Shown here in pieces: positions 28,001-37,500 of a stretch of 54,412 nt of DNA. Below the pieces are notes generated by a model. The model made no database searches. It saw only the letters and a list, made by a program, of their open reading frames with translations, and was not told where the DNA came from. Source of the DNA: an uncultured Bacteroides sp. (GTDB lineage Bacteria > Bacteroidota > Bacteroidia > Bacteroidales > Bacteroidaceae); the NCBI GenBank assembly GCA_947038155.1, contig CAMQVH010000017.1, positions 1 to 54,412 of the forward strand, read 5' to 3'. The stretch's first letter is position 1; each line of letters opens with the position of its first letter. The translations under genes were made by a program, and so were the position numbers.

Positions 28001-28106
28001 CACGGACACCCAGGTAGTTGTATCCGATAAATCCGAAGAGTAGGATAATGATTGTCAGTACGGTGGCTAATACCGGTCGGCGTATGCTTAATTCGGATAT
28101 ATTCAT
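25074..28106 (-). CDS. RND efflux pump, HAE1/AcrB type
   Basis: A 1010-residue inner-membrane proton antiporter. One N-terminal membrane helix (about 12-30) is followed by a large periplasmic porter loop, a six-helix block from about 335, a second loop, and the final membrane block. The proton-relay motif GLVVDDAIVMTENIY (Asp-Asp near residue 397) is present, as are GVREYPSVDNPIISV and the pattern of drug-exporting HAE1 pumps. It is the middle gene of a three-gene operon (12 bp after the adaptor, 4-bp overlap with the channel gene). Typical substrates are drugs, bile salts or detergents; here that is family knowledge only. Confidence 0.95.
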   Translation of the reverse strand: MNISELSIRRPVLATVLTIIILLFGFIGYNYLGVREYPSVDNPIISVSCSYPGANADVIENQITEPLEQNINGIPGIRSLSSVSQQGQSRITVEFELSVDLETAANDVRDKVSRAQRYLPRDCDPPTVSKADADAMPILMVALQSDKRTLLELSEIADLTVKEQLQTISDVSSVSIWGEKRYSMRLWLDPAKMAGYGISPIDVKNAVDSENVELPSGSIEGNTTELTIRTLGLMHTADEFNDLIIKEENNRIVRFSDIGRAELGPADIKSYMKMNGVPMVGVVVIPQPGANHIEIADAVYQRMEQMKKDLPEDVHYNYGFDNTKFIRASINEVKSTVYEAFVLVIIIIFLFLRDWRVTLVPCIVIPVSLIGAFFVMYLAGFSINVLSMLAIVLSVGLVVDDAIVMTENIYIRIEKGMTPKEAGIEGAKEIFFAVISTTITLVAVFFPIVFMDGMTGRLFREFSIVISGSVIISSFAALTFTPMLATKLLIKREKQGWFYTKTEPFFEGMNRLYSRSLAAFLNKRWIALPFTFITICLIGILWNAVPSEMAPLEDRSQISINTRGAEGVTYEYIRDYTEDINQLVDSILPDAEAVTARVSSGSGNVRITLKDMKDRDYTQMEVAEKISKAVQKKTMARSFVQQQSSFGGRRGSMPVQYVLQATNLEKLEEVLPKFMAKVYENPVFQMADVDLKFSKPEARIQINRDKASIMGVSTKNIAQTLQYGLSGQRMGYFYMNGKQYEILGEINRQQRNKPADLKAIYVRSNGGDMIQLDNLIELESGIAPPKLYRYNRFVSATISAGLADGKTIGQGLDEMDKIAKETLDDTFRTALAGDSKEYRESSSSLMFAFILAILLIYLILAAQFESFKDPLIIMLTVPLAIAGALVFMYLGNITMNIFSQIGIIMLIGLVAKNGILIVEFANQKQEAGEDKMSAIKDSALQRLRPILMTSASTVLGLIPLAFATGEGANQRIAMGTAVVGGMVVSTLLTMYIVPAIYSYISTNRIKKLKE

Positions 28107-28118
28107 AGGGCGCTGGTA

Positions 28119-29204
28119 TTAATCAATGTTGTCGAGTTTCACGGCAAGTCCGGTGCGGAGCTGCAATGTTCCTGAGGTGATGATAGTATCTCCCATGTGC
28201 AATCCCCTTATCACTTGCACTTCGGATGCGGTGCGGATGCCGGTAGTGACTTCCACCGGTTCGGCCTTTCCGGATTTGTACAGGTAGACTTTGTCTTTAC
28301 CCATTTCCGGCACAATCGCTTCCGTAGGGATGGCGATTGCATTCTCTATCTCGTCTTTTTTTATCAATACGCTTGCATAGCGGCCGGGGAGTAGGATATG
28401 GTTGACATTCGGATACAGTGCGCGGGCGGTAAACTGGTGCAGGTTGGGGTCGATGGCCGATTCCACAGCATACACTTGCGCGCCGAACGCATCCAAATTG
28501 CCTTCAACATTGAAGTTTAAGTTAGTCCCTTTTTTTATCTGTTTGGCATAACGCTCCGGTACGGAAAACTCAACTTTGAGGGGAGCGATTTTAGTCAGTT
28601 TGGCAACGACCGTAGTAGGAGAGGCGTAGGTACCGATACTGACTTGGCGAAGCCCGATAATTCCGTCAAACGGAGCACGAAGCTCGGTCAACTCGATATT
28701 AGCTTTGATTATTTCTATGTCGGCATTCAAGGTAGCCAAATCTGTTTTCACTTGCTCGTAGGCTTCTTTACTGACAGCATCGCGTTTCAGTAACGCGTCT
28801 TGGCGGAATACGCGGTCTTCTGCCAATTTCAATTGTGAAACAAGACGTTGTAATTGTGCCTGCAACTGCCGGTCGTTTACTTTGGCAAGCAACTGACCTT
28901 TCTTTACCGATGTTCCTTCCTCAAAATTAATTTCAACAATCTTGCCGGAAGTCTCGAAAGACAAATCCACTTCTTCGTCAGGCAGAAGTACCCCTGTAGT
29001 CGTAAATTCATCTGTCAGGGATTGTGGCTTTATGACTTTGGCGTTCACATTTAAAATCTGCTTTCCCTTTTTGGATTTGCCGCCCATCACTTTGTCGGCA
29101 GCGGCCAGTTCGTTGTTCTTTTTGGGTAATTGTGAGTAGATTCCACCACCAATGATACCGGCACCGACAAGAATAATGATGCCCCATTTAGTTTTCTTAT
29201 TCAT
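28119..29204 (-). CDS. Efflux RND periplasmic adaptor (membrane fusion protein)
   Basis: The 361-residue product starts at ATG 29204 (MNKKTKWGIIILVGAG). An open frame extends to 29651 but overlaps divergent sequence and lacks a family-like N-terminus. A membrane anchor covers residues about 7-24. The lipoyl-like region includes GKIVEINFEEGTSVKKGQLLAKVND and ELRAPFDGIIGLRQVSIGTYA, interrupted by a helical hairpin (LQAQLQRLVSQLKLAEDRVFRQDALLKRDAV). A beta-barrel domain and C-terminal membrane-proximal domain follow. It links the RND pump to the TolC-like channel and is the first gene of the operon. A recognisable -7 element was not found upstream. Confidence 0.93.
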   Translation of the reverse strand: MNKKTKWGIIILVGAGIIGGGIYSQLPKKNNELAAADKVMGGKSKKGKQILNVNAKVIKPQSLTDEFTTTGVLLPDEEVDLSFETSGKIVEINFEEGTSVKKGQLLAKVNDRQLQAQLQRLVSQLKLAEDRVFRQDALLKRDAVSKEAYEQVKTDLATLNADIEIIKANIELTELRAPFDGIIGLRQVSIGTYASPTTVVAKLTKIAPLKVEFSVPERYAKQIKKGTNLNFNVEGNLDAFGAQVYAVESAIDPNLHQFTARALYPNVNHILLPGRYASVLIKKDEIENAIAIPTEAIVPEMGKDKVYLYKSGKAEPVEVTTGIRTASEVQVIRGLHMGDTIITSGTLQLRTGLAVKLDNID

Positions 29205-29339
29205 GATTACATACAATATGATTGTTTGTAGATATGTTTTCTTATTGCAGTTAGATGGTATATTTCCAAAAAGGTTTAATACATGGAGTGTTATTTTCAG
29301 AAAATAGAGTATAGTCGGATGATGGGTTGATTCTTTTTG

Positions 29340-29347
29340 TATCTTTG
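29340..29347 (+). promoter_or_regulatory. Candidate -7 element for the TlpA-like gene
   Basis: TATCTTTG matches TAnnTTTG, 61 bp before the ATG at 29409. The -33 element is not clear. Confidence 0.5.
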
Positions 29348-29408
29348 CCGTGTCACCTTCCAGATAGAGCAGGTTGGTGGGAATTGTTGACTTTATAAAA
29401 CAAAATGT

Positions 29409-30515
29409 ATGAAAAGATTTGTATTTGTATGTAGTATGCTGTGTATGTCGCTGGCCTCTTTTGCCGGTGTGAAATACACGATTTTGGGGAAAGCTCCCCA
29501 GGAAATGAATGGAGAGAAAGTCTACCTTTCCATGATGTCGAAGAATACCCGTGTGCCGCAGGATTCTGCCAGAATTGAAAACGGCGCCTTTGTTTTCAAG
29601 GGTGAGACGGAGCGTAACGATATCGCATCGGTTTATCAGAGAAGCGAACATGGTTTTTATGCATTGGTCGCGTTGGAAGAGGCGACTATCACGCTCGACC
29701 TTACAGGAAAGGATTTTCCGGTGCAGAGCGGAGGTACGCTGAGCGAGCGGCTCAACGAATACGCTGACACGATGGCTGCTTATAACAGAGAAGCTGCAAG
29801 TCTCGGTATTGACAAGATGGCGGACGAGTTTCGCAATCCGCAGACCTCTGATGCGCGGAAAAAGGAGCTTATCGAAGTGTTCAACAGCGTGCGCGATCGT
29901 CGGTCACAAGCCATGAACAGTCTGTTTGTAAAAAACAAAGACAATGTGTTGGGAGCCTACTTGTTTCCGTCGGTCAAAGGTTTCTATTCGGAGGATGAAG
30001 CGGAACAGTTGATTTTGAGTGCCGGAAAGGATTTTCAGGAATACCCGTCAGTGAAGAGGGTATTGGCTCAACTCAATGCCGGAAAGGCGCGCCGTTCGGG
30101 CAACAGGTTTGCGGACTTTGAAATGGAAGACAAGGAGGGCAATATGCGCAAACTTTCCGAATTTGTGGGCAACGGAAAATATGTGTTGGTTGATTTCTGG
30201 GCTTCGTGGTGTGGTCCGTGCCGGGCGGAAATGCCGCACGTGAAGGCTGCCTATGAGAAATTCCACGATAAAGGATTCGAGATTGTAGGTGTGTCGCTCG
30301 ACAACAAAAAAGAGGCTTGGCTCAAAGCGATTGAACAGTTAGGAATGCCGTGGCCGCAACTTTCCGACTTGAAAGGCTGGCAGAATGCCGGTGCGCAGAA
30401 GTATGGAGTGAACAGCATACCCTGTACACTGCTGGTAAGTCCGGAAGGAATCATCATCGGCTCTAATTATCGCGGAAACCAGTTGGAACAAAAGTTGGGT
30501 GAGTTGCTGAAGTAA
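29409..30515 (+). CDS. TlpA-like thiol-disulfide oxidoreductase with DUF4369-type N-terminal domain
   Basis: A 368-residue secreted protein with a signal peptide to about residue 20 (ASFAG). An N-terminal beta domain of the DUF4369 type (about 20-115: YTILGKAPQEMNGEKVYL) precedes a helical linker and a C-terminal thioredoxin-like domain from about 230. The redox site WCGPC has Cys268 and Cys271. The VDFWASWCGPC and GVNSIPCTLLVSPEG motifs place it with TlpA/ResA-type reductases acting in the periplasm. The extra Cys in SIPC, next to the cis-Pro, is less usual. It converges on the third SusC/SusD operon across a shared hairpin; whether it serves that system is unknown. Confidence 0.9.
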   Translation: MKRFVFVCSMLCMSLASFAGVKYTILGKAPQEMNGEKVYLSMMSKNTRVPQDSARIENGAFVFKGETERNDIASVYQRSEHGFYALVALEEATITLDLTGKDFPVQSGGTLSERLNEYADTMAAYNREAASLGIDKMADEFRNPQTSDARKKELIEVFNSVRDRRSQAMNSLFVKNKDNVLGAYLFPSVKGFYSEDEAEQLILSAGKDFQEYPSVKRVLAQLNAGKARRSGNRFADFEMEDKEGNMRKLSEFVGNGKYVLVDFWASWCGPCRAEMPHVKAAYEKFHDKGFEIVGVSLDNKKEAWLKAIEQLGMPWPQLSDLKGWQNAGAQKYGVNSIPCTLLVSPEGIIIGSNYRGNQLEQKLGELLK

Positions 30516-30540
30516 TCACAATCTTTTTTCTACCGATTAC

Positions 30541-30592
30541 AAACAATAAATGCAAGTCTCGTTTATAAAAACGAAACTTGCATTTATTGTTT
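30541..30592. terminator. Perfect 24-bp stem hairpin, bidirectional terminator and dispersed repeat
   Basis: Arms 30541-30564 and 30569-30592 pair over 24 bp with a single G-T pair and a 4-nt loop. It lies between the converging TlpA-like gene and the PKD-like gene. It contains a version of the unit in the 11023-11100 array (TATAAAAACGAAACTTGCA here, TATAAAAATGAAACTTGCA there). Confidence 0.75.
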
Positions 30593-30655
30593 AAAACCAA
30601 TCGGGCGGAACTTTCCATCTAAGAAACCGGAAGTTTGCCATCAAGCGTAACAACG

Positions 30656-32236
30656 TTATTTCCAACGTTCACGATAGGTTACATCGCGCACTTTGGCAAA
30701 ACCGGTGTATTTGGCTACTTCCGTCAGTGTGCCGTTGGTGTTGTCGAACTTGTAGAAACGTACGATTCCGTTGTTGGGTTCGGAGTCGTCTTTCTTATAC
30801 GAACCCACTATCAGATAACGTTCCTGCTCCAGAAATTCGTCGGATGTGTCGGACAGCCTTTCGGCAGGTGTCTGAAATGGATTGAACTTCATCATCGTGA
30901 TTTCCTCCCCGTCCAACGTCAGAGTGGCGGAAGGTATGAGGCCTTGTCCTTGCAGGTGGTAGCAATATACCTTGTTGCCGGTTTCGTAAAACATATACGG
31001 ATAGAGCGAATGGAATGCAAAGTGCTTTGCCTTGTCAAAGTCCGTAGCCTCTATTTGCCGGTAATAGGTTTGCTGGTAACTTTTTCCGGCAAGGTTGATG
31101 CCGTAGACATAGCGCTTATGTGCTTCGTCTTGCAGTATCGAATAGACGGTGGCCGAGGCGAACTTGGTGCTTTCCATTGCTATCATCTCTTTTCCGGTGG
31201 AGAAGGAGAAGAGTGCATTTTCCGGGTCGGAGAATGACGCACAGAGTTCCTCTTTGGCGTCATCCCATTTCAGGAAACGCCGGTTGTCTTTGTCATACAA
31301 TAGTGCGATGAGTTCCGTTTCCGCATTGTGGGTTTGCATGGTACCGATAAACGGTGCGAGAGTAAATTCCGGCTTCCCGTTCGAGATAAGTGTGTTGATG
31401 GGAAATTCAAAACCACCTCCGGCGTTCCAGGTGTTTCGCTTGTAGAGGTTGCCTTTGTCGGTGATGACAAACTGATTGTTGAAGTACACACTGGCAATCA
31501 CATCCGGTTTTTCGTCCTCCAGTGCCTTGAGGAACAGCGAACAACTGATATCGTTTCTGTCGGAAGTTTCCAGGCTGGCGTTGTCTATTTCGTAGATTCC
31601 TTCCTCGCTGCTGATGAAGATGGCATCTCCTCTTACGTCTTTCGGGTAAGCGTCGAAATAGATTTTCTTGGCATTCCGAAGTAGGGGAGCATTCATTCCC
31701 AAGAGGTCGCGGGCAACAACGATACGGTCTTTGGATATGACAGATATCAAGTCAAGCCGTACATGGTTTTCCGCTCCTTCATCGCAAAGTACCATCCATC
31801 CTTCGTAGGTGGTGGATACTATTTTGACATCCACCTTGAAGTTGGTAGTGACACTGGTTCGTTTATCTGTCACGGTGTACCAGCAGACATATTCACCGGG
31901 ACCCACGTCAGGTATACATTCTATCTTTTGTTTTCTTTCTTCGTTGATGTCAATATAGCGTGAGCCGTTCGGCAAACGTCCGCTTCGTATGTATAGCAAA
32001 CAGCCGAATTCGTAGTTCGGATCGCCCTCCCGGATGATTCCTTCTGTGGATGACTTGAGGGTGGGGGCGATGGACAGCACATCGGCTTTCTGGAGCAGCG
32101 TCACTTGTTCGGGCAATCCTTCGGCGGTGATTTCCGGCACTTCGCTGTAGTCGTAGTTGCCTTTGTCTTCATAACAGGCGGTTGTAAGAAAGAGCAGCAA
32201 GGCAAGATATAGGGTGTTTTTTGTAATCTTTTTCAT
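30656..32236 (-). CDS. PKD-like family lipoprotein
   Basis: A 526-residue lipoprotein (signal to LTTAC, lipidated Cys21) that opens with CYEDKGNYDYSEVPEI, the hallmark of the PKD-like family in Bacteroidetes. A PKD-like beta domain lies near 35-140 (PGEYVCWYTVTDKRT). The rest has repeated beta blades (FISSEEGIYEID, NQFVITDKGNLYKR, HLQGQGLIPSATL) that suggest a propeller. It is the last gene of the third SusC/SusD operon, 12 bp after the DUF4843 gene. A surface-exposed ligand-binding role is likely from context. The codons are richer in G and C than those of the island at 3-17 kb. Confidence 0.9.
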   Translation of the reverse strand: MKKITKNTLYLALLLFLTTACYEDKGNYDYSEVPEITAEGLPEQVTLLQKADVLSIAPTLKSSTEGIIREGDPNYEFGCLLYIRSGRLPNGSRYIDINEERKQKIECIPDVGPGEYVCWYTVTDKRTSVTTNFKVDVKIVSTTYEGWMVLCDEGAENHVRLDLISVISKDRIVVARDLLGMNAPLLRNAKKIYFDAYPKDVRGDAIFISSEEGIYEIDNASLETSDRNDISCSLFLKALEDEKPDVIASVYFNNQFVITDKGNLYKRNTWNAGGGFEFPINTLISNGKPEFTLAPFIGTMQTHNAETELIALLYDKDNRRFLKWDDAKEELCASFSDPENALFSFSTGKEMIAMESTKFASATVYSILQDEAHKRYVYGINLAGKSYQQTYYRQIEATDFDKAKHFAFHSLYPYMFYETGNKVYCYHLQGQGLIPSATLTLDGEEITMMKFNPFQTPAERLSDTSDEFLEQERYLIVGSYKKDDSEPNNGIVRFYKFDNTNGTLTEVAKYTGFAKVRDVTYRERWK

Positions 32237-32248
32237 AATCGTTCAAGT

Positions 32249-33073
32249 TTAGCGGTTGGACGTTTCATAGTTGGAATAATCTACTTGATAGTTGGGGCCC
32301 AGTTGCATATAAGCATCTCCGTCCATCACCGGGGTACCGGCGTCGGCGAGTGCTTGCAACTCTTCTTTCAGTGCCCGTGCGGCATAGCCGAATTGGTAGT
32401 AGGGGCATCTTCCACGCAGCCAGTCCTCGTGCGACCATCCCATAATGGTGTTCAGATGTTGCTCCTTGAGGATAGACCAGTCGCCGAAATGATTTTTCGA
32501 CCAGTCTTTCGGAGTGTCATATTTGTTGTGGAACATAATTTTGAACCGCGTTCCGCAGATGTATTCCCCTTGTGTGTTCCACGACGCGCTGTTTTTATAC
32601 TGTTCGAGTTCGGTGGTAAATTCGTTGTTGCTTTCCAGATAGAATTCGATTCGCAGGGTTGATTCGGTGAGGTCCGGATGGCGTTTCAGTGCAACGGAAA
32701 CACTGTTGCTGGCTTTGCCTGCCGGGATGAAGCAGGTGCTTTCGTCGTAGTCGAAATGTACGCCCCGTTTGGCTGTGGACTTTTCTTCGTCTACTTTCAG
32801 CACGAACGGGCGGTCGTAGTCGGCAATGTTGCCCATGAGATAAACGTTTACCGAGGCGGCTATTTCCGACGAACTTTCCGGGTAGACGGACAAGGAATAC
32901 GTGATGGAGTCGGAAAACGAAGTAGGAACCCCCGTTATCGTATATCCGGTGACGTTTTGGATGTAAATACCCGATTTCTCTCCTTGAAAGGTCGTGAAAT
33001 CTTCTTCGGCGCAGGAGGTGAGCCAACTACCTGCCAATAGTAAAAGGGTGAGTGTATAAATAATATGTTTCAT
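32249..33073 (-). CDS. DUF4843 family lipoprotein
   Basis: A 274-residue lipoprotein (MKHIIYTLTLLLLAGSWLTSC, lipidated Cys21) with the DUF4843 pattern: ITYSLSVYPESSSEIAASVNVYLMGNIADYDRPFVLKV, then AKRGVHFDYDE and VALKRHPDLTESTLRIEFYLESNNEF. The fold is expected to be Calx-beta/Ig-like. DUF4843 genes typically lie between SusD and a PKD-like gene, exactly as here (16 bp after susD). Its specific role is unknown; a surface accessory protein of the uptake complex is the natural reading. No enzymatic residues were recognised. Confidence 0.9.
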   Translation of the reverse strand: MKHIIYTLTLLLLAGSWLTSCAEEDFTTFQGEKSGIYIQNVTGYTITGVPTSFSDSITYSLSVYPESSSEIAASVNVYLMGNIADYDRPFVLKVDEEKSTAKRGVHFDYDESTCFIPAGKASNSVSVALKRHPDLTESTLRIEFYLESNNEFTTELEQYKNSASWNTQGEYICGTRFKIMFHNKYDTPKDWSKNHFGDWSILKEQHLNTIMGWSHEDWLRGRCPYYQFGYAARALKEELQALADAGTPVMDGDAYMQLGPNYQVDYSNYETSNR

Positions 33074-33088
33074 GATTGCTGAGTTTTT

Positions 33089-34558
33089 TTAACGGTTTTC
33101 TTGTTCACTTGCCGGCAATGGTAACTGGTAGGTTGCTGTGATACTGCCATCGGTATTCGCATTGTACAGGTTGTTCAATCCCTGGTTGTTTCTTTTGAGC
33201 ATGAAGAAAATCTGTCCTTCACCCCAGAATTCGCGCAGGTACTCTTTGGAGTGCTCGGTGAGAAGTTCGAACATCCCCGGAAGCCCTATTCCGCGTGCCT
33301 GTTTGATGGGAGTGAGGTAGGTCTGGGCAGCCGTTATTCCTGCCATCAGGTTGCTGGGGTCTTTCATGATGGAAGATTCGGCGGCTATATAATAGGCTTC
33401 GCTGATTCTCATTAGCGGCATCAGGAAAGCGTAGAAAGGCGGATTCTCTTCGTTGTAGCTTATTTTGGCGTATTTGCAGAAACTATACAGGTTGCCGTTG
33501 GCACGCCATTGCGACAAGAATCGGTAGTCGGCCTGATTGAAAAGCTGCTGGATATATCCTGCCTTCGGTTGCAGGAGGGCTGCTCCGCTAAGGTTGGTTC
33601 CGTCGAAGTTGTCGGAATAGATGGATTCGCGGTCGGCATTGTAGAGTCCGAACAGTACTTCGGAAGAGAAAACCCGGTCGGGCGAGATGCTGCCCAACAG
33701 TTTGTCGGAGTCAACGAATGGGAAAGTGGTTTTCACATAGTCGTCGCCGATGAGGCGTTCGGCTTCTGTCAGGGCGTTGGTATAGTCTTTTGCCCAAAGA
33801 TGGACACGGGCTTTCATCAAGATGACGGCGAAGTAGTTGAGACGCAATTGGCGGTAGCGTCGGTAGTTGTTTCCGTTTTCGTTGTTGCTGTTCAGCACTC
33901 CTTCGGTCAGTATCGGGTCGGCTTCTTTCAGTAGCTCTTCCGCTAAGTTGAGGTCGGGCATCAGATAGTCGTAGATGAACTGGCGGGACGACAGCAGTTC
34001 GTGTGCTTGCGCCTTGTCCGAATTGTTGTAAGGAATGGCGGGTTGCTCTGCCGAGCCGTCGTTGTAGTTCGGGCCGAAAAGGCGTAGCAGGTCGAAGTGG
34101 ATGAAAGCGCGCAGGGCAAGGCAGTCACCTTTTATCAGTTCCATATCTTTCTGTGTCAGCACTCCGTTCTGCTCCTCCAGTGCGCTCAGTATGACGTTGA
34201 CGTTCAAGATGGTGGAGTAAGCCTCTTTCCAGATGGCGTCAATGCTTGCCTGCAGGTTGGTGCTGCTGTAGTCGTAAGTGCTCCATAAGTAATTGAGCGA
34301 ATTGGAGTTGTTGCTGCCCGGCGTGTACCGTTGTGCGAGGATGTCTATCATGCCGTAGCTCAGGTTTTGCCCGTAGAGCGTATTGGAGGCTATGCGGTTG
34401 TACACTCCGTTGACGGCAGAATAGAATCCGTCTACGGTAGAGAATTGTTGCTTCTTCACATATTGGTCTTTGGGCGAATAGTCCAGCCAGTCGGAACAGC
34501 CGGTGGTCAGCACCACGGCGACCAATATCCATACATATGTTTTAATACTTGCTTTCAT
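33089..34558 (-). CDS. RagB/SusD family nutrient-binding lipoprotein (third operon)
   Basis: A 489-residue lipoprotein (signal to VLTTGC, lipidated Cys21) with CSDWLDYSPKDQYVKKQQF at its start, the TPR-like NGVYNRIA and CLALRAFIHFDLLRLFGPNYND, and the closing YQLPLPASEQENR. These are classical RagB/SusD features. It begins 13 bp after the susC stop and forms with it a surface uptake complex. The operon lacks glycan-degrading enzymes. Together with DUF4843 and PKD-like partners this suggests a non-starch, perhaps non-carbohydrate, ligand, but that is only inference. Confidence 0.94.
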   Translation of the reverse strand: MKASIKTYVWILVAVVLTTGCSDWLDYSPKDQYVKKQQFSTVDGFYSAVNGVYNRIASNTLYGQNLSYGMIDILAQRYTPGSNNSNSLNYLWSTYDYSSTNLQASIDAIWKEAYSTILNVNVILSALEEQNGVLTQKDMELIKGDCLALRAFIHFDLLRLFGPNYNDGSAEQPAIPYNNSDKAQAHELLSSRQFIYDYLMPDLNLAEELLKEADPILTEGVLNSNNENGNNYRRYRQLRLNYFAVILMKARVHLWAKDYTNALTEAERLIGDDYVKTTFPFVDSDKLLGSISPDRVFSSEVLFGLYNADRESIYSDNFDGTNLSGAALLQPKAGYIQQLFNQADYRFLSQWRANGNLYSFCKYAKISYNEENPPFYAFLMPLMRISEAYYIAAESSIMKDPSNLMAGITAAQTYLTPIKQARGIGLPGMFELLTEHSKEYLREFWGEGQIFFMLKRNNQGLNNLYNANTDGSITATYQLPLPASEQENR

Positions 34559-34571
34559 GATAAGTGTAGGT

Positions 34572-37500
34572 TTATAAAGTGAATGAAAGGGCTAATGACA
34601 CACTTCGGGCAAACGGATAACTGGTTCCGCGCTCTTCTTTGATGGTAGACAGTCGGAAGATGTTGTTCATATAAGCATTGATGCGCATACCGCTGATGCC
34701 GAGCTTGCCGGCAAGCTGCGGGTCGAATTCGTAGCCGATTTGGAATGATTCGAGCGACAGGGTGTTTTCTTTCTGCACAAAGCGCGACGACATCGGGGTG
34801 TTGGTTGCATCGGCGATGTTCTTGAACTGCGCAATGTCGCCCGGTTTCTGCCAACGGTTGTACAGGGCGCGTTTGTCCTGGTTCTTGGTCAGTCCTGCCA
34901 TTCCGATGTTTTCTACTTTCGAGTAGACGGCGTTGTTGAAGGTTTCGGCTCCCATACGGTAGCGGAAGGTTGCGCCGACGGTGAATCCCTTGTAGCCGAA
35001 GTTCGAACCGATGGTTCCTTCCGCGTTCGGGCGGGTATTGCCTACGATTACCTCTTCGTCGTAAGAGAAGTCGTACGTATAGGTACCGTCTTTCTTGATA
35101 AACAGTTCGCGTCCGTTTGCCGGGTCGATACCTGCCGAGCGTACGGTCCAGATATCATCCGGGTCGGCACCGTCGTAGTAGCGTACGGTAGAGCGGCTTT
35201 GGCCGTATTTGTTCAGTTTTTCCAGAGCGTTGCCGATGCCGTCCAGCTTGCTGCTTGCCAGGCGAATTGTTCCACGTACCGACCAGGTGAGCCGTTTGTT
35301 GAAATCGCGGAAGATGTAGTATTGTGCGATACCGGTGAATCCTTTGGATATCTGCTTGCCGAGATTCGTGTTATAGGAAGTGAGACCGGCCGAAGAGGGC
35401 AGTCCGATACCGATAAGCAGAGGGTCTGTCGTTTTGTGGTAATAATCCAAGGTCAGCACCAGCCGGTTGTTGAACATGGTCAGGTCAAGACCGATATTCT
35501 TGTCGAGTGTGGTTTGCCATTTCAAGTCGTCGTTGCCCAGTTGGCTCAGTACGGAACTCAGCCCGAAATAGTTGTAGGCTGCATATGAGTAGCGGAAAGT
35601 GGTGAGCGACATAGACGAACTGTAGTTCATATTTCCGGGATTGCCGACCGAACCGCGAATCTTGAAGTAGTTGATAAAGCGCAGGTTGTCGCGGATGAAT
35701 TTCTCGTTGTGTAGGTTCCATCCCAGTCCCACGGACCATGTGTTGATGTATTTCTTGTTCGATCCGAATACGGATGCACCGTTCACACGGTAGCTGACGT
35801 CCATCAGATAGCGGTCTAACAAGGAGTATCCGCCGGTCATATAGGCACTTACCGAGCGCGATACCGATTCGTAGTAACTGGGACGTCCGCCTTCCGTATA
35901 TCCGTTGGAAAAAGAAGGATACGTAAAGTCGCCCGAAGGGAAGCCCGAAGCGGAGTATCCCTGCGTGAGCGATTTCTGTTCGGAGATATTGGCGCCGAGA
36001 GCTACATTGAAGCGGTGGGCTTCTTTCAGCACTTTCGCATAGATGGCGGTTGCTTCTCCTTCGTAGCGGGTCTGTTCCATTTCCGAGTGTCCGTAACTGC
36101 CTCGTTTCAGTATGTTCACCGTTTCGTAGCGGGTGTCGTCGGGCGAGATGAAGTTGTCGCCTTTGCTGTTAGTGTGCGTAAGTCCGAAGCGTGCGCGCAG
36201 TTTCAGGTCGGTGATGGGCGAGTATTCGGCAATCAGGAAGTTGGACAGCATCAGGTCTTTGCCTTCGTTACGGCTGTTTTGCGAGTCGTTGTAGAGCGGA
36301 TTGCCGACAGCACCCTCGATGCGGTTGTTGTCAAGCAGTTTGCTCACCTTTCCCTCCTCGTCGTATTTCTTGAAATAAGGATTGGCAGCGGCATATTCGC
36401 TGAATGAGACAATCGGATTGTCCGTTTTGGTCTGCTGTGCAGTGAATTTGTTGGTGAATTGCAGCCTGCCTACGCGATAGGTCAGGTCGATGTTGGCTCC
36501 CATTACGTCGCGTTGCGACTTTTTCATGACGCCCTCCACGCCATTGTAGTTGACTCCCAATCCGAAGAGAAAACCTTCCGAACCGCCGTCCACATACAAC
36601 GAGTGGCGATGATTGATACCCGTGCGCAACGGTTCCGACAGCCAGTAAGTGTCTACTCCGCTTTGGATGTCTGCCAACCGTTTCTGGTAAATATTGTCGT
36701 AACTAATCATCTCCTCAATCGAATTGTTGGAGGTATATTTTCCCATCATCTGCTCAAACCGGAGTTTCTCTTCGGAATTCATCAGATTGTAGCTGCTCAG
36801 GTCGGGGAAGGACACATCCATCGAGCCGCTGTAGTTAAGCCTTAACTGTCCGGCTTTGGGTTTCACCGTCTCTACCACTACCACACCGTTGGCTGCTTTG
36901 GAACCGTAGATGGCTGTTGAGGCGGCGTCCTTCAAGATAGTCATGGAGGCAATGCGGTTGATGTCTAAGTTGTAGATGGCGGCGAGCGAAGATTCGAAAC
37001 CGTCTAAGATGAAGAGAGGCTGGTTGGGATCTTCCGACAACTCGTCGCGCATACCTAACATACTCGATTTACCTCGGATTTCGATGTTGGGTAGACGGTT
37101 GGGGTCTGACCCGAACAGGTCGTTGTCGAGCACATTGAATGATGGGTCTAATGTTTTCAAGCTGGCTATCGGGTTCTGCACACCTACGGATTTCAGTTCC
37201 TCTCCCGAGAATGTGGCGGACGACCCCGTAAACGTATCTTTCTTTTTCGTCACGATACCCGTTACGACTACCTCTTTCAAGGCACTGTTGTCATCTTCCA
37301 GAATCACTTTGATGCTTTTTCCTGTGGTGGCACGTATCTCCTGCGGCTTTTTCCCGATGTAGGAGATAAGCAGGCGCACGCTTTCTTTGGTTCCGGCAAG
37401 TGTGAATACTCCGTCATTGTTGGTGACGGTTCCCGATTGGTTTTGCAGGTTGCGCACCGTAGCTCCGATAAGTGGAAGCCCGTCTGTGTCGTACACCACT

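Noticed and set aside
28119..29651. Longer adaptor protein starting at 29651
   Set aside because: The extension runs across the divergent TlpA-like gene and its promoter; ATG 29204 gives a normal membrane-anchored adaptor.
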